DNA from: Bosea sp. Tri-49
Lineage (GTDB): Bacteria > Pseudomonadota > Alphaproteobacteria > Rhizobiales > Beijerinckiaceae
Length of the DNA stretch: 64,000 nt
Direction of reading: 5' to 3'
Assembly (NCBI RefSeq): GCF_003952665.1
Contig: NZ_CP017946.1
Coordinates: 5,413,001-5,477,000 of the forward strand
Under the pieces are notes generated by a model, which worked only from the letters and a program-made list of their open reading frames with translations, did no database searches and was not told the DNA's origin. Below are positions 32,128-40,302 of this stretch, one piece after another. Position 1 is the stretch's first letter; the number at the start of each line of letters is the position of its first letter. A program made the translations under genes and the position numbers.

Positions 32128-33162
32128 TCACCCCCGCCCCGCCAGCACGCGGTCGAGCTGCGCTTCGCTAGGCGTCACCTGGTAGAACAGCGTGTGGAAG
32201 TCGCGGGCGAGCTTGCGGATGTCCTCCGGGAACTGCGCGGGATAGAGCAGCTTGGCCAGCCACCACAGCCCGATTGCCCGATTGACCGAGGGCGGGAAGT
32301 CGACCCAGCCGAAGGGCAGCTTCGGCGAGAGATGGACCCGGCCTTCGCGAACCGCCTTGACCCCGGCCCAATTCGGATCGCTGCGCACGCTTTCGGAGAA
32401 GGCGAGGTCGATCGTGACGATCACATCAGGGTTCCAAGCCAGCACCTGTTCGAGCGAGACCTGGGCGAGGCCGCTGCCCTGCTGTTCGGCCGCGGCATTG
32501 CGGGCGCCGAGGAAACTCAGCGTCTCGACATTGATCGAGCCCCCGAGCCCGGTCTCGAGTCCGCGTGGGCCGCGCGCATAGTAGACGCTCGGGCGCTTCT
32601 CGGGCGGGATCGCAGCGATGCGTCCGCGGATCGTCGCGAAACTGTCCTCGCACCAGCGCGCCAGCGTCTCTGCGCGCTCGCTGCGGCCGGTGAGCTGGCC
32701 GAGGATGCGATAACTCGCCGGAGTCTGGTCGAAGCGGCCGTCGAGCAGGGCGTAGGGGATGCCGGTCTGCTGCTGCACGCGCTCGGCGAGCTCGACATAG
32801 GTGCGACCGGTCGAACCGGAATCGATGATGAGGTCGGGCTTTGCCTGCAGAACGGCTTCGAGATTGGCGCTGTTGCCGCGGCCGGTGATGCGGCCGACCT
32901 CCGGCCTGTCGCCGATCCCAGGCAGCAGGAACTCACGCTCCTCCGGCCGATTGGCGCGGGGCCAGCCGATCAGGAGATCGGGCGCGAGCGTGTAGATCAG
33001 GATCGCTGCCGGGGGGCCGGCCGGAAAGATGCGCTCGACCTTGCCGGGGACCGGGACCTCGCGGCCGGCGCCGTCGCGGATAGTCGTGGCGTGAGCGAGG
33101 CGCGGTGCAGCGAGCGTTGCGCCGAGGCCGGCGAGGACGGCGCGGCGATCAGGATGCGGCAT
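32128..33162 (-). CDS. ABC importer substrate-binding protein, FepB/MolA-like
   Basis: A ~344-residue binding protein with a twin-arginine-like or Sec signal (MPHPDRRAVLAGLGATLAAPRLAHA). It has the type III binding-protein layout: two lobes joined by a long helix, with VERIFPAGPPAAILIYTLAPDLLIGWP and NPDVIVTIDLAF. No high density of metal-binding His is seen, which fits an oxyanion or chelate ligand. The start overlaps the TrmO-like gene by 14 bases. Alternative ligands are ferric chelates or corrinoids. Confidence 0.82.
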   Translation of the reverse strand: MPHPDRRAVLAGLGATLAAPRLAHATTIRDGAGREVPVPGKVERIFPAGPPAAILIYTLAPDLLIGWPRANRPEEREFLLPGIGDRPEVGRITGRGNSANLEAVLQAKPDLIIDSGSTGRTYVELAERVQQQTGIPYALLDGRFDQTPASYRILGQLTGRSERAETLARWCEDSFATIRGRIAAIPPEKRPSVYYARGPRGLETGLGGSINVETLSFLGARNAAAEQQGSGLAQVSLEQVLAWNPDVIVTIDLAFSESVRSDPNWAGVKAVREGRVHLSPKLPFGWVDFPPSVNRAIGLWWLAKLLYPAQFPEDIRKLARDFHTLFYQVTPSEAQLDRVLAGRG

Positions 33163-33628
33163 GGGAGGTTCCCGTCGTGCCGTGCGAATGGCTGCAGTGA
33201 TGCGGCTTGATGTCGAGCAGCGGCGTGCCGTCGAGGCAGTCGAGCCCGCGCACCAGCAGGACGCCATCCTCGATGCCTTCCAGTCTCACCCGCGACAATG
33301 CGATCGGGTTCGGGCGTACCGGTGAGCGCAGTGCAAAGGTGCCGAGTGTGCCGCCGCCACGCGGCGTCTGCGTCAGCAGATCGCGCCTGGCTTCGTGCAT
33401 CCAGTAGAGAAGATCGAGTTCAGCGAAAGCTTCGATGCCCTTGAGCGCCGCCTGCCAATGCAGATCGATCTCGACGCGGCAGAGCGGCCCGTCCTGCCGG
33501 CCCTGGCGCGGGCAGTCGTCGCGCGTCGCGAAGGGAGTGCGGATGCGGCCGATGAAGACGAGCCGAGCATCGCTGCGCTCGGGCAGGGGCGCTTCGGTCT
33601 CGCCCGGCCGGGTCGCTTGCCAGTCCAT
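33149..33628 (-). CDS. TrmO/TsaA-family SAM-dependent protein
   Basis: A 159-residue TsaA-fold domain related to TrmO, which N6-methylates t6A37 of tRNA-Thr. Motifs are IGRIRTPFATRDDCPRQGR, then LLYWMHEARRDLL, GTFALRSPVRPNPIALSRVRLEG and GLDCLDGTPLLDIKPH. The C-terminal HHCSHSHG is a His/Cys cluster that might bind metal. AAGGGCAG precedes the ATG. Embedded in an oxyanion-transport operon, it may have a metal-related rather than a tRNA role. Confidence 0.82.
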   Translation of the reverse strand: MDWQATRPGETEAPLPERSDARLVFIGRIRTPFATRDDCPRQGRQDGPLCRVEIDLHWQAALKGIEAFAELDLLYWMHEARRDLLTQTPRGGGTLGTFALRSPVRPNPIALSRVRLEGIEDGVLLVRGLDCLDGTPLLDIKPHHCSHSHGTTGTSHAAS

Positions 33629-33643
33629 GATCTGCCCTTCCCG

Positions 33644-34402
33644 TTATCCCTCGCGCGGCAGCCCCGGCGCGATGAAGCCATGACTTGCCAGAATCGCCTG
33701 ACCCTGCGGCGACAGGATGTACATGGCGAGCCGGTAGCCGTCCGGCGAGGCCCTATTCAGCACCGTCAGGCCGTAATCGGCGCCCACTGTGAGTTGGTCC
33801 GGCAGGTGCAGCATCGCGATCCCCGGCTGCTCCTTCGCAAGCGGCTGGGCATTGGTGCAATAGGCCAGGAAGATGTCGGCCTCGCCGCTCGCCAGCTTGT
33901 GACCGTAGACATTGAGCCCTTCCGGCGCCGGCAGGCACTCCGGTCCGCCGGTCAGCTTCAGGGCTTTGGCTTCGAGCGCGGCCTTGGCGCCGGGCTTTAC
34001 CGCCTCGGCTCTGGTGAAGACGGTGAAGGCATAGTCGCCGGAGGGGTCAGCCTTCGGCGTCGAGGTACCGAGCTTGACCTTGCGATCGAGCATCAGGTCG
34101 AGCAGATCGGTGCTCGTGGCCGCCAGCCCCGGCCGCAGGAAGGCACAGAGCTCGTTGCGGGCGAAGAGCACGGCCGGGCCGGCGAGGCCGGCATGCGCCA
34201 GCGCCCGCGGATGCTCCAGATTGGCCGAGGCGAAGACCTCGCCGGTCTCGCCTCTGGCCAACCGGTCCCTGAGCAGGCCGGAGGCGCCGAATTGCGCGGA
34301 GACGGGAACCCCCATCTCGCTCTGGAAGGCTTCGGCGATATCGAGCAGCGCCGCGCGCAGGCTGCCGGCAGCGTGCAGACTTACCGGGGCTGGCGCAGCC
34401 AA
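33644..34402 (-). CDS. ModA-like oxyanion-binding protein without signal peptide
   Basis: A 252-residue molybdate-type binding protein, clearly paralogous to the preceding gene (shared HAAGSL, VFASAN, KLGTSTPKADPSGDYA, YILSP-QGQAIL). The frame is open upstream to 34519 but that part overlaps the neighbour and has no family similarity. The only well-placed initiation site I find is a TTG at 34402 with AGGGGAAG nine bases upstream. This gives MAAPAPVSLHAAGS, with no export signal. Either it works in the cytoplasm, perhaps storing or sensing oxyanion, or the signal was lost. Confidence 0.8.
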   Translation of the reverse strand: MAAPAPVSLHAAGSLRAALLDIAEAFQSEMGVPVSAQFGASGLLRDRLARGETGEVFASANLEHPRALAHAGLAGPAVLFARNELCAFLRPGLAATSTDLLDLMLDRKVKLGTSTPKADPSGDYAFTVFTRAEAVKPGAKAALEAKALKLTGGPECLPAPEGLNVYGHKLASGEADIFLAYCTNAQPLAKEQPGIAMLHLPDQLTVGADYGLTVLNRASPDGYRLAMYILSPQGQAILASHGFIAPGLPREG

Positions 34403-34415
34403 GATCTCACTTCCC

Positions 34416-35228
34416 CTAGCGTGGCAGGCTAGGCGCGACGAAACCGTGCCGCGCCAGGATGCGCTGCCCGTCCGGCGAGAGGATGAACATCGCCAGCCGA
34501 TAGGCGTTCGGCGAAGCACCGTTCATCACCGTCAGCCCGTAATCGGCGCCGACCAGCAGCTTTTCCGGCAACCTGACCATGCGGATGCCGGGCTGCTCGC
34601 GCGCGATCGGGTCGGCATTGGTGCAATAGCCGAGGAAAAGGTCAGCTGCGCCGGTCGCCAGCAGATGGCCGGTGCCGTTGCGGTCCGGCGGGGTCGGGGC
34701 GCTGTTCGGGCCGCCGACGAGCTGCAGCGCCTTGGCCTCCAGCGCCGCCTTGGCTCCGGGCTTCAGCGCCTCGGCCTTGGCGAAGACCTGCCAGGCATAG
34801 TCGCCGGACGGGTCGGCCTTCGGGGTCGAGGTGCCGAGCTTGACCTTGGGATCGAGCATGCGCGCGAGCAGCGTGTTGCTGGTCACGTCGAGCCCTGGAC
34901 GTGCGAAGGCGCAGGTCTCGTTGCGGACGAACAGCACGACCGGGCCGGCCTTGCCGTCCTTCGCCAGCGCGAGCGGATGGTCCATGTTCGCGGAGGCGAA
35001 GACCTCGGCCGGCTCGCCCTTGGATAGCGCCTCGCGCAGCAGGCCGGAGGGGCGGAAGCTGGTCGTGACTGGAATGCGTGCGGAGGCCTCGAAGGCTTGC
35101 GCGACCTCGGTCAGCGCATTCTTGAGGCTGCCGGCAGCATGGAGCAGCACCGGCTTCTGAGCCTGCTGCGCCGGAGCGAGCGTCGGCCACAGGCCGATCA
35201 GGGCGGTGAGAGCGAGCTTGCGCAGCAT
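34416..35228 (-). CDS. ModA-like periplasmic molybdate/tungstate-binding protein
   Basis: A 270-residue exported binding protein. The signal peptide is MLRKLALTALIGLWPTLAPA. The mature protein starts VLLHAAGSLKNALTEVAQAFEA, the standard ModA oxyanion pocket (AGSL), followed by EVFASANMDHPLALAKDG and KLGTSTPKADPSGDYAW. It begins one base after the tupA stop and precedes its signal-less paralogue. No ModB/ModC accompanies it, so it may feed one of the two permeases in this operon. Confidence 0.85.
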   Translation of the reverse strand: MLRKLALTALIGLWPTLAPAQQAQKPVLLHAAGSLKNALTEVAQAFEASARIPVTTSFRPSGLLREALSKGEPAEVFASANMDHPLALAKDGKAGPVVLFVRNETCAFARPGLDVTSNTLLARMLDPKVKLGTSTPKADPSGDYAWQVFAKAEALKPGAKAALEAKALQLVGGPNSAPTPPDRNGTGHLLATGAADLFLGYCTNADPIAREQPGIRMVRLPEKLLVGADYGLTVMNGASPNAYRLAMFILSPDGQRILARHGFVAPSLPR

Positions 35229-35229
35229 G

Positions 35230-36075
35230 TCAGGCGCCCGCCTGGCTGGCGTTCGGGAAGAACAGCTGCTGGCCGTCGATCTTGTAGTCGGCGATCGCCT
35301 TCTGGCCTTCCGGGCTGGTCAGCCAGTCGGCGAAGAGCTTGCCGTCATTGACCTTCACATGCGGGTGCTTGGCCGGATTCACCGACATCACGCCGTACTG
35401 GTTGTACAGGCGCTGGTCGCCCTCGACCGAGATGACGAGATCGCCGCGGTTCTTGAACGAGATCCAGGTGGCGCGGTCGGAGAGGACATAGGCGCCCATG
35501 GCGCCGGACGTGTTGAGCGCTGCGCCCATGCCCTGGCCGATCTCGCGATACCAGGGGCCCTTCTGCGCTGCGATGTCGACGCCCGCGACCTTCCAGAGAT
35601 TGAGCTCGGCGGCATGGGTGCCGGACTTGTCGCCGCGCGAGACGAAGGGCGCGGCCTTCTCCTGGATCTTCTTCAGTGCTGCGACGATGTCCTTGGTGCC
35701 GGCGACGCCGGCCGGATCGCTCTTCGGACCGATCAGGACGAAGTCATTGTACATCACCGGGCGGCGCTCGGTCGAAAAGCCCTCCTCGACGAATTTCAGC
35801 TCCTGCGCCTTGGCATGGACGAAGACCACGTCGGCATCGCCCCGGCGGGCGGTGTCGAGCGCCTGGCCGGTGCCCTGCGAGATGACACGGACCTCGATGC
35901 CGGTCTTGGCCTTGAACAGCGGCAGGATGTGGTTGAACAGGCCGGAATCCTGGGTCGAGGTGGTCGAAGCCACGGTGATGAAGCGCTCGCCGGCTGGGGC
36001 TTGGGCGAGGGCGATGCCGGTCAGGCCGAGGAACAGGCCGGCGGTGAGGAAGGAGCGGCGGGGCAAAGCGGTCAT
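35230..36075 (-). CDS. tupA: Tungstate ABC transporter binding protein
   Basis: A 281-residue exported protein with a Sec/Tat-like signal (TALPRRSFLTAGLFLGLTGIALA) and the tungstate-pocket motif ASTTSTQDSGL. Further TupA traits are GDADVVFVHAKAQELKFVEEG, RRPVMYNDFVLIGP and FVSRGDKSGTHAAEL. The ATG at 36075 has GGAGAAA at a good distance; an upstream GTG at 36111 would overlap tupC. Third gene of the operon. Length and motifs are normal. Confidence 0.9.
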   Translation of the reverse strand: MTALPRRSFLTAGLFLGLTGIALAQAPAGERFITVASTTSTQDSGLFNHILPLFKAKTGIEVRVISQGTGQALDTARRGDADVVFVHAKAQELKFVEEGFSTERRPVMYNDFVLIGPKSDPAGVAGTKDIVAALKKIQEKAAPFVSRGDKSGTHAAELNLWKVAGVDIAAQKGPWYREIGQGMGAALNTSGAMGAYVLSDRATWISFKNRGDLVISVEGDQRLYNQYGVMSVNPAKHPHVKVNDGKLFADWLTSPEGQKAIADYKIDGQQLFFPNASQAGA

Positions 36076-36107
36076 CGGGCGTTTCTCCTGTCGTTGGTCT
36101 TTGTGGG

Positions 36108-36830
36108 TCACCAGAGCAGTTCGCCGGCGAGGAAGGCGCGTGCTTCTGCCGATTGTGGGCCGGCGAAGAAATCCTTGGCAGGCGCGTCCTCGACCAGCCG
36201 GCCGCGATGCAGGAAGAGCACGCGGTCGGCGAGGCGGCGGGCTTGGCCGAGATCATGGGTCGACATCATCACGGTGATGCCCTCGGCCACGAGGCCGGAG
36301 AGCAATTCCTCGATCTGGCGCGTCGCCGCAGGGTCGAGCTGCGAGGTCGGTTCGTCCAGGAAGAGCAATTCGGGACGCAGCGCCCAGGCGCGGGCGATGG
36401 CGAGGCGCTGCTGCTCGCCGCCGGAGAGCAGGCGCGCCGGCTGGCTGGCGCGCTCGGCGAGGCCGAAGCGTTGCAGCGCCTGTGTCGCACGCTCCTTGCG
36501 CTCTGCGCTATTCGCACCGGCGGCGGCGAGGGCATGGGTGATGTTGGCCTCGACCGAGCGGCGCAGCATGATCGGCTTCTGGAAGACCATGGCGTGGCGT
36601 TTGGCCCGGCCGTCGGCTCCGGCTGCCCAGCGCACCGCACCGCGGCTCGGCGTCAGCAGGCCGTGGCAAAGGCGAAGCGTCAGCGACTTGCCGGCGCCGT
36701 TCGGCCCGAGCAGCACGGTGAGGCCGCCGGCCGAGATGATGAAGCTGTTAGGCTCGACCAGCAGCTTGCCGTCGCCGGAGAAGGCGGCGGCCTCGACGGT
36801 GAGCGGCAGGATCGAGGTCGGGCTCAGCAT
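36108..36830 (-). CDS. tupC: Tungstate ABC transporter ATPase
   Basis: A 240-residue ATP-binding subunit: Walker A GPNGAGKS, signature LLSGGEQQRLAIARAWALRPE, Walker B LLFLDEPTSQLD, H-loop MSTHDLGQARRLADRVLFLHRG. The segment HAMVFQKPIMLRRSVEANITHAL matches TupC and the WtpC relatives. It lies six bases after tupB and before tupA. Confidence 0.88.
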   Translation of the reverse strand: MLSPTSILPLTVEAAAFSGDGKLLVEPNSFIISAGGLTVLLGPNGAGKSLTLRLCHGLLTPSRGAVRWAAGADGRAKRHAMVFQKPIMLRRSVEANITHALAAAGANSAERKERATQALQRFGLAERASQPARLLSGGEQQRLAIARAWALRPELLFLDEPTSQLDPAATRQIEELLSGLVAEGITVMMSTHDLGQARRLADRVLFLHRGRLVEDAPAKDFFAGPQSAEARAFLAGELLW

Positions 36831-36836
36831 GGCAGC

Positions 36837-37538
36837 TCAACCGGCATAGCGCGCGCCGATGCGGCTGGCGCCGAAGGCGATGGCATTGATCGCGAGCGTC
36901 AGCGAGAGCAGGACGAGGCCGAGGCCGAGCGCCAGCGGCAGGTCGCCCTTCGAGGTCTCCAGCGTGATCGCCGTCGTCATGGTGCGGGTGTAGCCGGCGA
37001 TGTTGCCGCCGACGATCAGGACGGCGCCGACCTCGGCGCTGGCCCGGCCGAAGCCGGCGAGCAGTGCCGTCGCCAGTGCAAAGCGCCCGTCGAACAGCAG
37101 GGTCGGGATGGCGCGCAGGCCTTCGAGGCCGACCGAGCGCAGATGGTCGCGATACTCGCCCCAGAGGTCCTCGATCACCTGCCGCGTCAGCGCGATGACG
37201 ATCGGCAGGACGAGGATCACCTGCGCGATAATCATCGCGGTCGGGGTGAACAAGAGGCCGAGCGGCCCGAGCGGGCCGGAGCGCGAGAGCAGCAGGAAGA
37301 CGGCAAGACCCGCCACGACCGGTGGCAGCCCCATCAGCGCGTTCAGGCAGACGATGATGGCCGAGCGCCCGGGAAAGCGCGCCAGCGCCAGGGCAGCGCC
37401 GAGCGGCAGGCCGATCAGCGCCGCGATCAGCACGGCGGTCAGGGTGACGCGCAGCGACAGGAAGACGATGCCGAGGAAGCCGGGATCGAGCCCGACCACC
37501 AAGGCAAAAGCCGCCTGAAAGATCGCGCCGACGTCCAA
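36837..37538 (-). CDS. tupB: Tungstate ABC transporter permease
   Basis: A 233-residue inner-membrane permease with about five helices. The EAA-like loop reads GLEGLRAIPTLLFDGRFALATALLAGFGRASAEVGAVLIVGGNIAGYTRTMTTAI, which is the TupB signature end. First gene of the nine-gene minus-strand operon. The ATG lies 57 bases from the divergent regulator, with an inverted repeat in between. Confidence 0.9.
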   Translation of the reverse strand: MDVGAIFQAAFALVVGLDPGFLGIVFLSLRVTLTAVLIAALIGLPLGAALALARFPGRSAIIVCLNALMGLPPVVAGLAVFLLLSRSGPLGPLGLLFTPTAMIIAQVILVLPIVIALTRQVIEDLWGEYRDHLRSVGLEGLRAIPTLLFDGRFALATALLAGFGRASAEVGAVLIVGGNIAGYTRTMTTAITLETSKGDLPLALGLGLVLLSLTLAINAIAFGASRIGARYAG

Positions 37539-37565
37539 AGCCTGCTCCCGCGTGCCTGCCTTGAG

Positions 37566-37583
37566 ATTGCAAGCATTTGCAAT
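37566..37583. promoter_or_regulatory. Perfect inverted repeat ATTGCAA-GCAT-TTGCAAT
   Basis: Seven-base perfect arms with a four-base spacer, placed between tupB and the divergent regulator. Related GCAAATGC-like words recur downstream at about 37601-37645. A strong candidate operator for the adjacent oxyanion-responsive regulator. Confidence 0.6.
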
Positions 37584-37595
37584 TGGTAGAGTTCA

Positions 37596-38534
37596 ATGCG
37601 ACCAAATGCCAACGCTGTAACCAGCGCAGGTATGTGCAGGCAAATGCAGGATCAGGGTTGGCTCACGACTGAAGAAGCGGCCAGCTATCTGCGCCTCAAG
37701 GAGCGCAAGCTCTACGAGCTGGTCGGGCAGGGTACGGTGCCTTGCACCAAGGTCTCCGGCAAATGGCTGTTCCCGCGCGCTGGGCTCGATCGCTGGCTCG
37801 AGGCCGGGCTGTCGCGGCCGGCCGGGTTCGATGCGGTTCCGTCGCCGCTGATTGTCGGCGGCAGCCAGGATTCGCTGCTGGAGCTTGCCATCCGCGAATC
37901 CGGCTGCGGGCTGGCGCTGCTGGCCGAGGGGTCGCAGGCCGGGCTCGATCGGCTGGTGCGCAACGAGGTGGCGATGGCGGCGCTGCATTTGCATGCGACG
38001 CCGGATGACGACGCTGCCAATCTTGCCGCGATCCGGGCGGAAGCCTCGCTGCACGATGCGGTGGTGCTCAACTTCGCCCGGCGCGAGCAGGGGCTCTTGG
38101 TCGCCCCGGACAACCCACTCGGGCTCGATGGGCTCGGTGCGGCGATCGGCAAGGGCGCGCGCTTCGCCCAGCGCCAGCGGGGTGCCGGCGCGCAATTGCT
38201 GCTGCTGAGCCTGCTGGAACGTGCCGGGGTTCCGTCGGGGCAGATGGTCGTCGCCGACGGGACCTGCGCCACCGGCCAGGATCTGGCGCTGGCGATCCGC
38301 TCCGGGCGGGCCGATTGCGGCATCGCCGCACGCGCCATCGCCACGGCCTTCGGCCTTACCTTCCTGCCGCTGGTCTGGGAGCACGTCGATCTGGTGATGC
38401 GCCGGCGCAGCTATTTCGAGCCGGCGACGCAGAAGCTGCTAGCCTGGATGCGGAGCCCTGACATGGCGGCGCGGGCGAAGGAGTTCGGAGGCTACGACCT
38501 CTCGATCAGCGGGAGCGTGCGGCTGAACCGCTGA
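37596..38534 (+). CDS. One-component regulator: excisionase-type DNA-binding domain fused to a periplasmic-binding-protein domain
   Basis: About 300 residues. The N-terminal part (WLTTEEAASYLRLKERKLYELVGQGTVPCTKVSGKWLFPRAGLDRWL) is an excisionase/MerR-like helix-turn-helix of the HTH_17 type. The rest resembles type II periplasmic binding proteins (PLIVGGSQDSLLELAIRESGCGLALLAEGSQAGLDRL ... LFLPLVWEHVDLVMRRRSYFEPATQKLLAWM) with no signal peptide. It most likely senses cytoplasmic molybdate or tungstate. Start uncertain: ATGs at 37632 and 37644 are in frame and the family usually begins near the latter. Divergent from tupBCA. Confidence 0.85.
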   Translation: MRPNANAVTSAGMCRQMQDQGWLTTEEAASYLRLKERKLYELVGQGTVPCTKVSGKWLFPRAGLDRWLEAGLSRPAGFDAVPSPLIVGGSQDSLLELAIRESGCGLALLAEGSQAGLDRLVRNEVAMAALHLHATPDDDAANLAAIRAEASLHDAVVLNFARREQGLLVAPDNPLGLDGLGAAIGKGARFAQRQRGAGAQLLLLSLLERAGVPSGQMVVADGTCATGQDLALAIRSGRADCGIAARAIATAFGLTFLPLVWEHVDLVMRRRSYFEPATQKLLAWMRSPDMAARAKEFGGYDLSISGSVRLNR

Positions 38535-38644
38535 GCTTCGGGCACTCGCGAAACAAGCTTGCAAATCGGCCGGGCAATTGCAGCGCCTCTTGCGCCGGTG
38601 GCGGCATAGTCTTCCGGCTGGATGCAGCAGGCAGGAACGGCCCC

Positions 38645-39802
38645 GTGACGATCGATCTCGACACACTCGTGCAGGAGATGACCGCCTGGCGGCGCGACCT
38701 GCACGCCCATCCGGAGTTCGGCTTCGAGGAAAAACGTACCAGCGCCTTCGTTGCCGACAAGCTGCGCGAGTTCGGGCTCGACGGCGTCGCCGAAGGCGTC
38801 GGCGGCACCGGCGTGGTCGGCACACTGAAGCGCGGCAGCGGCAACCGGGCGATCGCGCTGCGGGCGGACATGGACGCACTACGCATCCCCGAGCAGGGCG
38901 AGCTGCCGCATCGCTCGCAGAACGCCGGCGTCATGCACGCCTGCGGTCATGACGGCCACACCGCCATGCTGCTCGGGGCAGCGAAGCTCCTGGCGGAGGA
39001 GGGCGGCTTCGACGGCACCGTGCGCTTCGTCTTCCAGCCGGCCGAGGAGTGGGGGCGCGGGGCGCTCGCCATGCTCGATGACGGATTGCTGGAGCGCTTC
39101 CCGTTCGAGGAGATCTACGGGCTGCACAATGCGCCGAGGCTGCCGGTTGGCCAATTCCAGACCCGGATCGGGTCGATCATGTCGGCGGAGGACAATTTCG
39201 AGATCGTCCTCACCGGCGTTGGTGGCCATGCCGCCCGCCCGCATGTCGGCAATGAGACGCTGGTCGCCGCCTGCGCCCTGGTCACCAGCCTGCAGACCAT
39301 CGTCTCGCGCCGCCTGAGCCCGGCGCAGATCGCCGTGGTCTCGGTGACGGAGCTGCTCACCGACGGCACCCGCAACGCCCTGCCGGGGCAGGCGCGCATC
39401 CTCGGCGACGCCCGCAGCTTCCATCCCGAGGTCAGCGCCGACATCGAGGCACAGATGCGCGTGATCTCGGAGGGCATCGCGCGCGCCTACAATGTCGAGC
39501 AAGCGGTCACCTATACGCGCGAATTCGTGCCGCTGCTCAACCAGCCGGCCCAGACGGAGGCGGCGCTGGAAGCTGCGCAGGCGGTGCTCGGCGCTGAGAA
39601 TGTCTCTGTGGTATCGGAGCCTTTCACCGGCTCGGAGGATTTCGCCCGCTTCCTCGCGCATGTGCCGGGCTGCTTCTCCTTCGTCGGCAATGGCAACAGC
39701 GCGCCGTTGCACAACCCGCGCTATGACTTTGACGACAAGGGACTGATCCACGGTGCGCGTTTCCACGCCGAGATCGTCAGGCGGCGGTTGGCTGTGGCGT
39801 GA
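38645..39802 (+). CDS. M20D amidohydrolase (hippurate hydrolase/IAA-amino-acid hydrolase family)
   Basis: A 385-residue dinuclear metallo-amidohydrolase. Metal ligands appear in RADMDALRI and NAGVMHACGHDGHTAMLLGAAKLL, VFQPAEEWGRGA (Glu-Glu), and a late FTGSEDFARFL; dimer-domain VGGHAARPH is present. GTG start at 38645. M20D enzymes deacylate N-acyl amino acids such as hippurate or N-acetyl-diaminopimelate; the substrate is not fixed here. It follows the regulator gene by 110 bases. Confidence 0.85.
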   Translation: MTIDLDTLVQEMTAWRRDLHAHPEFGFEEKRTSAFVADKLREFGLDGVAEGVGGTGVVGTLKRGSGNRAIALRADMDALRIPEQGELPHRSQNAGVMHACGHDGHTAMLLGAAKLLAEEGGFDGTVRFVFQPAEEWGRGALAMLDDGLLERFPFEEIYGLHNAPRLPVGQFQTRIGSIMSAEDNFEIVLTGVGGHAARPHVGNETLVAACALVTSLQTIVSRRLSPAQIAVVSVTELLTDGTRNALPGQARILGDARSFHPEVSADIEAQMRVISEGIARAYNVEQAVTYTREFVPLLNQPAQTEAALEAAQAVLGAENVSVVSEPFTGSEDFARFLAHVPGCFSFVGNGNSAPLHNPRYDFDDKGLIHGARFHAEIVRRRLAVA

Positions 39803-39834
39803 TGACGAACCTCGCAGTGGAAGGATTTGGCGGA

Positions 39835-40302
39835 ATGCGCACACGACCTGCCGTCACCAGCGATGCTGAAGCGATGAGCGCGGTCCTGCGCGCCATCATC
39901 GCTGCGTATGGGCGAGAGCGTCCCAGTGATCCCGACTTCGTTCTCGCGACCTACATCGTCCACCCAGACCGCGTCGCCTGCACAGTTGCGCTCGACGATG
40001 CCGGGACGGTTGTCGGTTTCCAGTCCCTGCGCCGGGCGCGGCCTGGCGATCCCTATGGAACGCCCGATGGCTGGGGGAGCATCGGAACGCATGTCGCGCC
40101 GCGTGCCGGCCGGAAAGGTGTCGGCACCGCATTGTTCGCGGTTACGCGACAGGCTGCGCTCGACGCGGGCATCGAGCGGATCGACGCGGCCATCGGCGCC
40201 AACAACGCGCTGGGCCTAGCCTATTACGGGGCGCGAGGTTTTGAGACCCACAGAACCGAAAAAGATGTGGTCCACAAGGTCTACACGGTGTCAGAGGGCT
40301 GA
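39835..40302 (+). CDS. GNAT-family N-acetyltransferase
   Basis: A 155-residue acetyl-CoA transferase. The acetyl-CoA loop is APRAGRKGVGTALFAVTRQAAL, with the usual NNALGLAYYGARGFETHRTE helix after it. I place the start at ATG 39835, preceded by GGAAGGATTTGG; an upstream ATG at 39802 adds 11 residues. The 3' end overlaps the convergent methyltransferase-like gene by 12 bases. Acceptor substrate unknown. Confidence 0.8.
   Translation: MRTRPAVTSDAEAMSAVLRAIIAAYGRERPSDPDFVLATYIVHPDRVACTVALDDAGTVVGFQSLRRARPGDPYGTPDGWGSIGTHVAPRAGRKGVGTALFAVTRQAALDAGIERIDAAIGANNALGLAYYGARGFETHRTEKDVVHKVYTVSEG

Noticed and set aside
34403..34519. N-terminal extension of the second ModA-like protein
   Set aside because: It overlaps the 3' end of the neighbouring gene, is Ser/Arg/Cys-rich and has no signal-peptide character.
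35206..36849. 547-residue plus-strand open frame
   Set aside because: Antisense of tupA and tupC; no recognisable motif.
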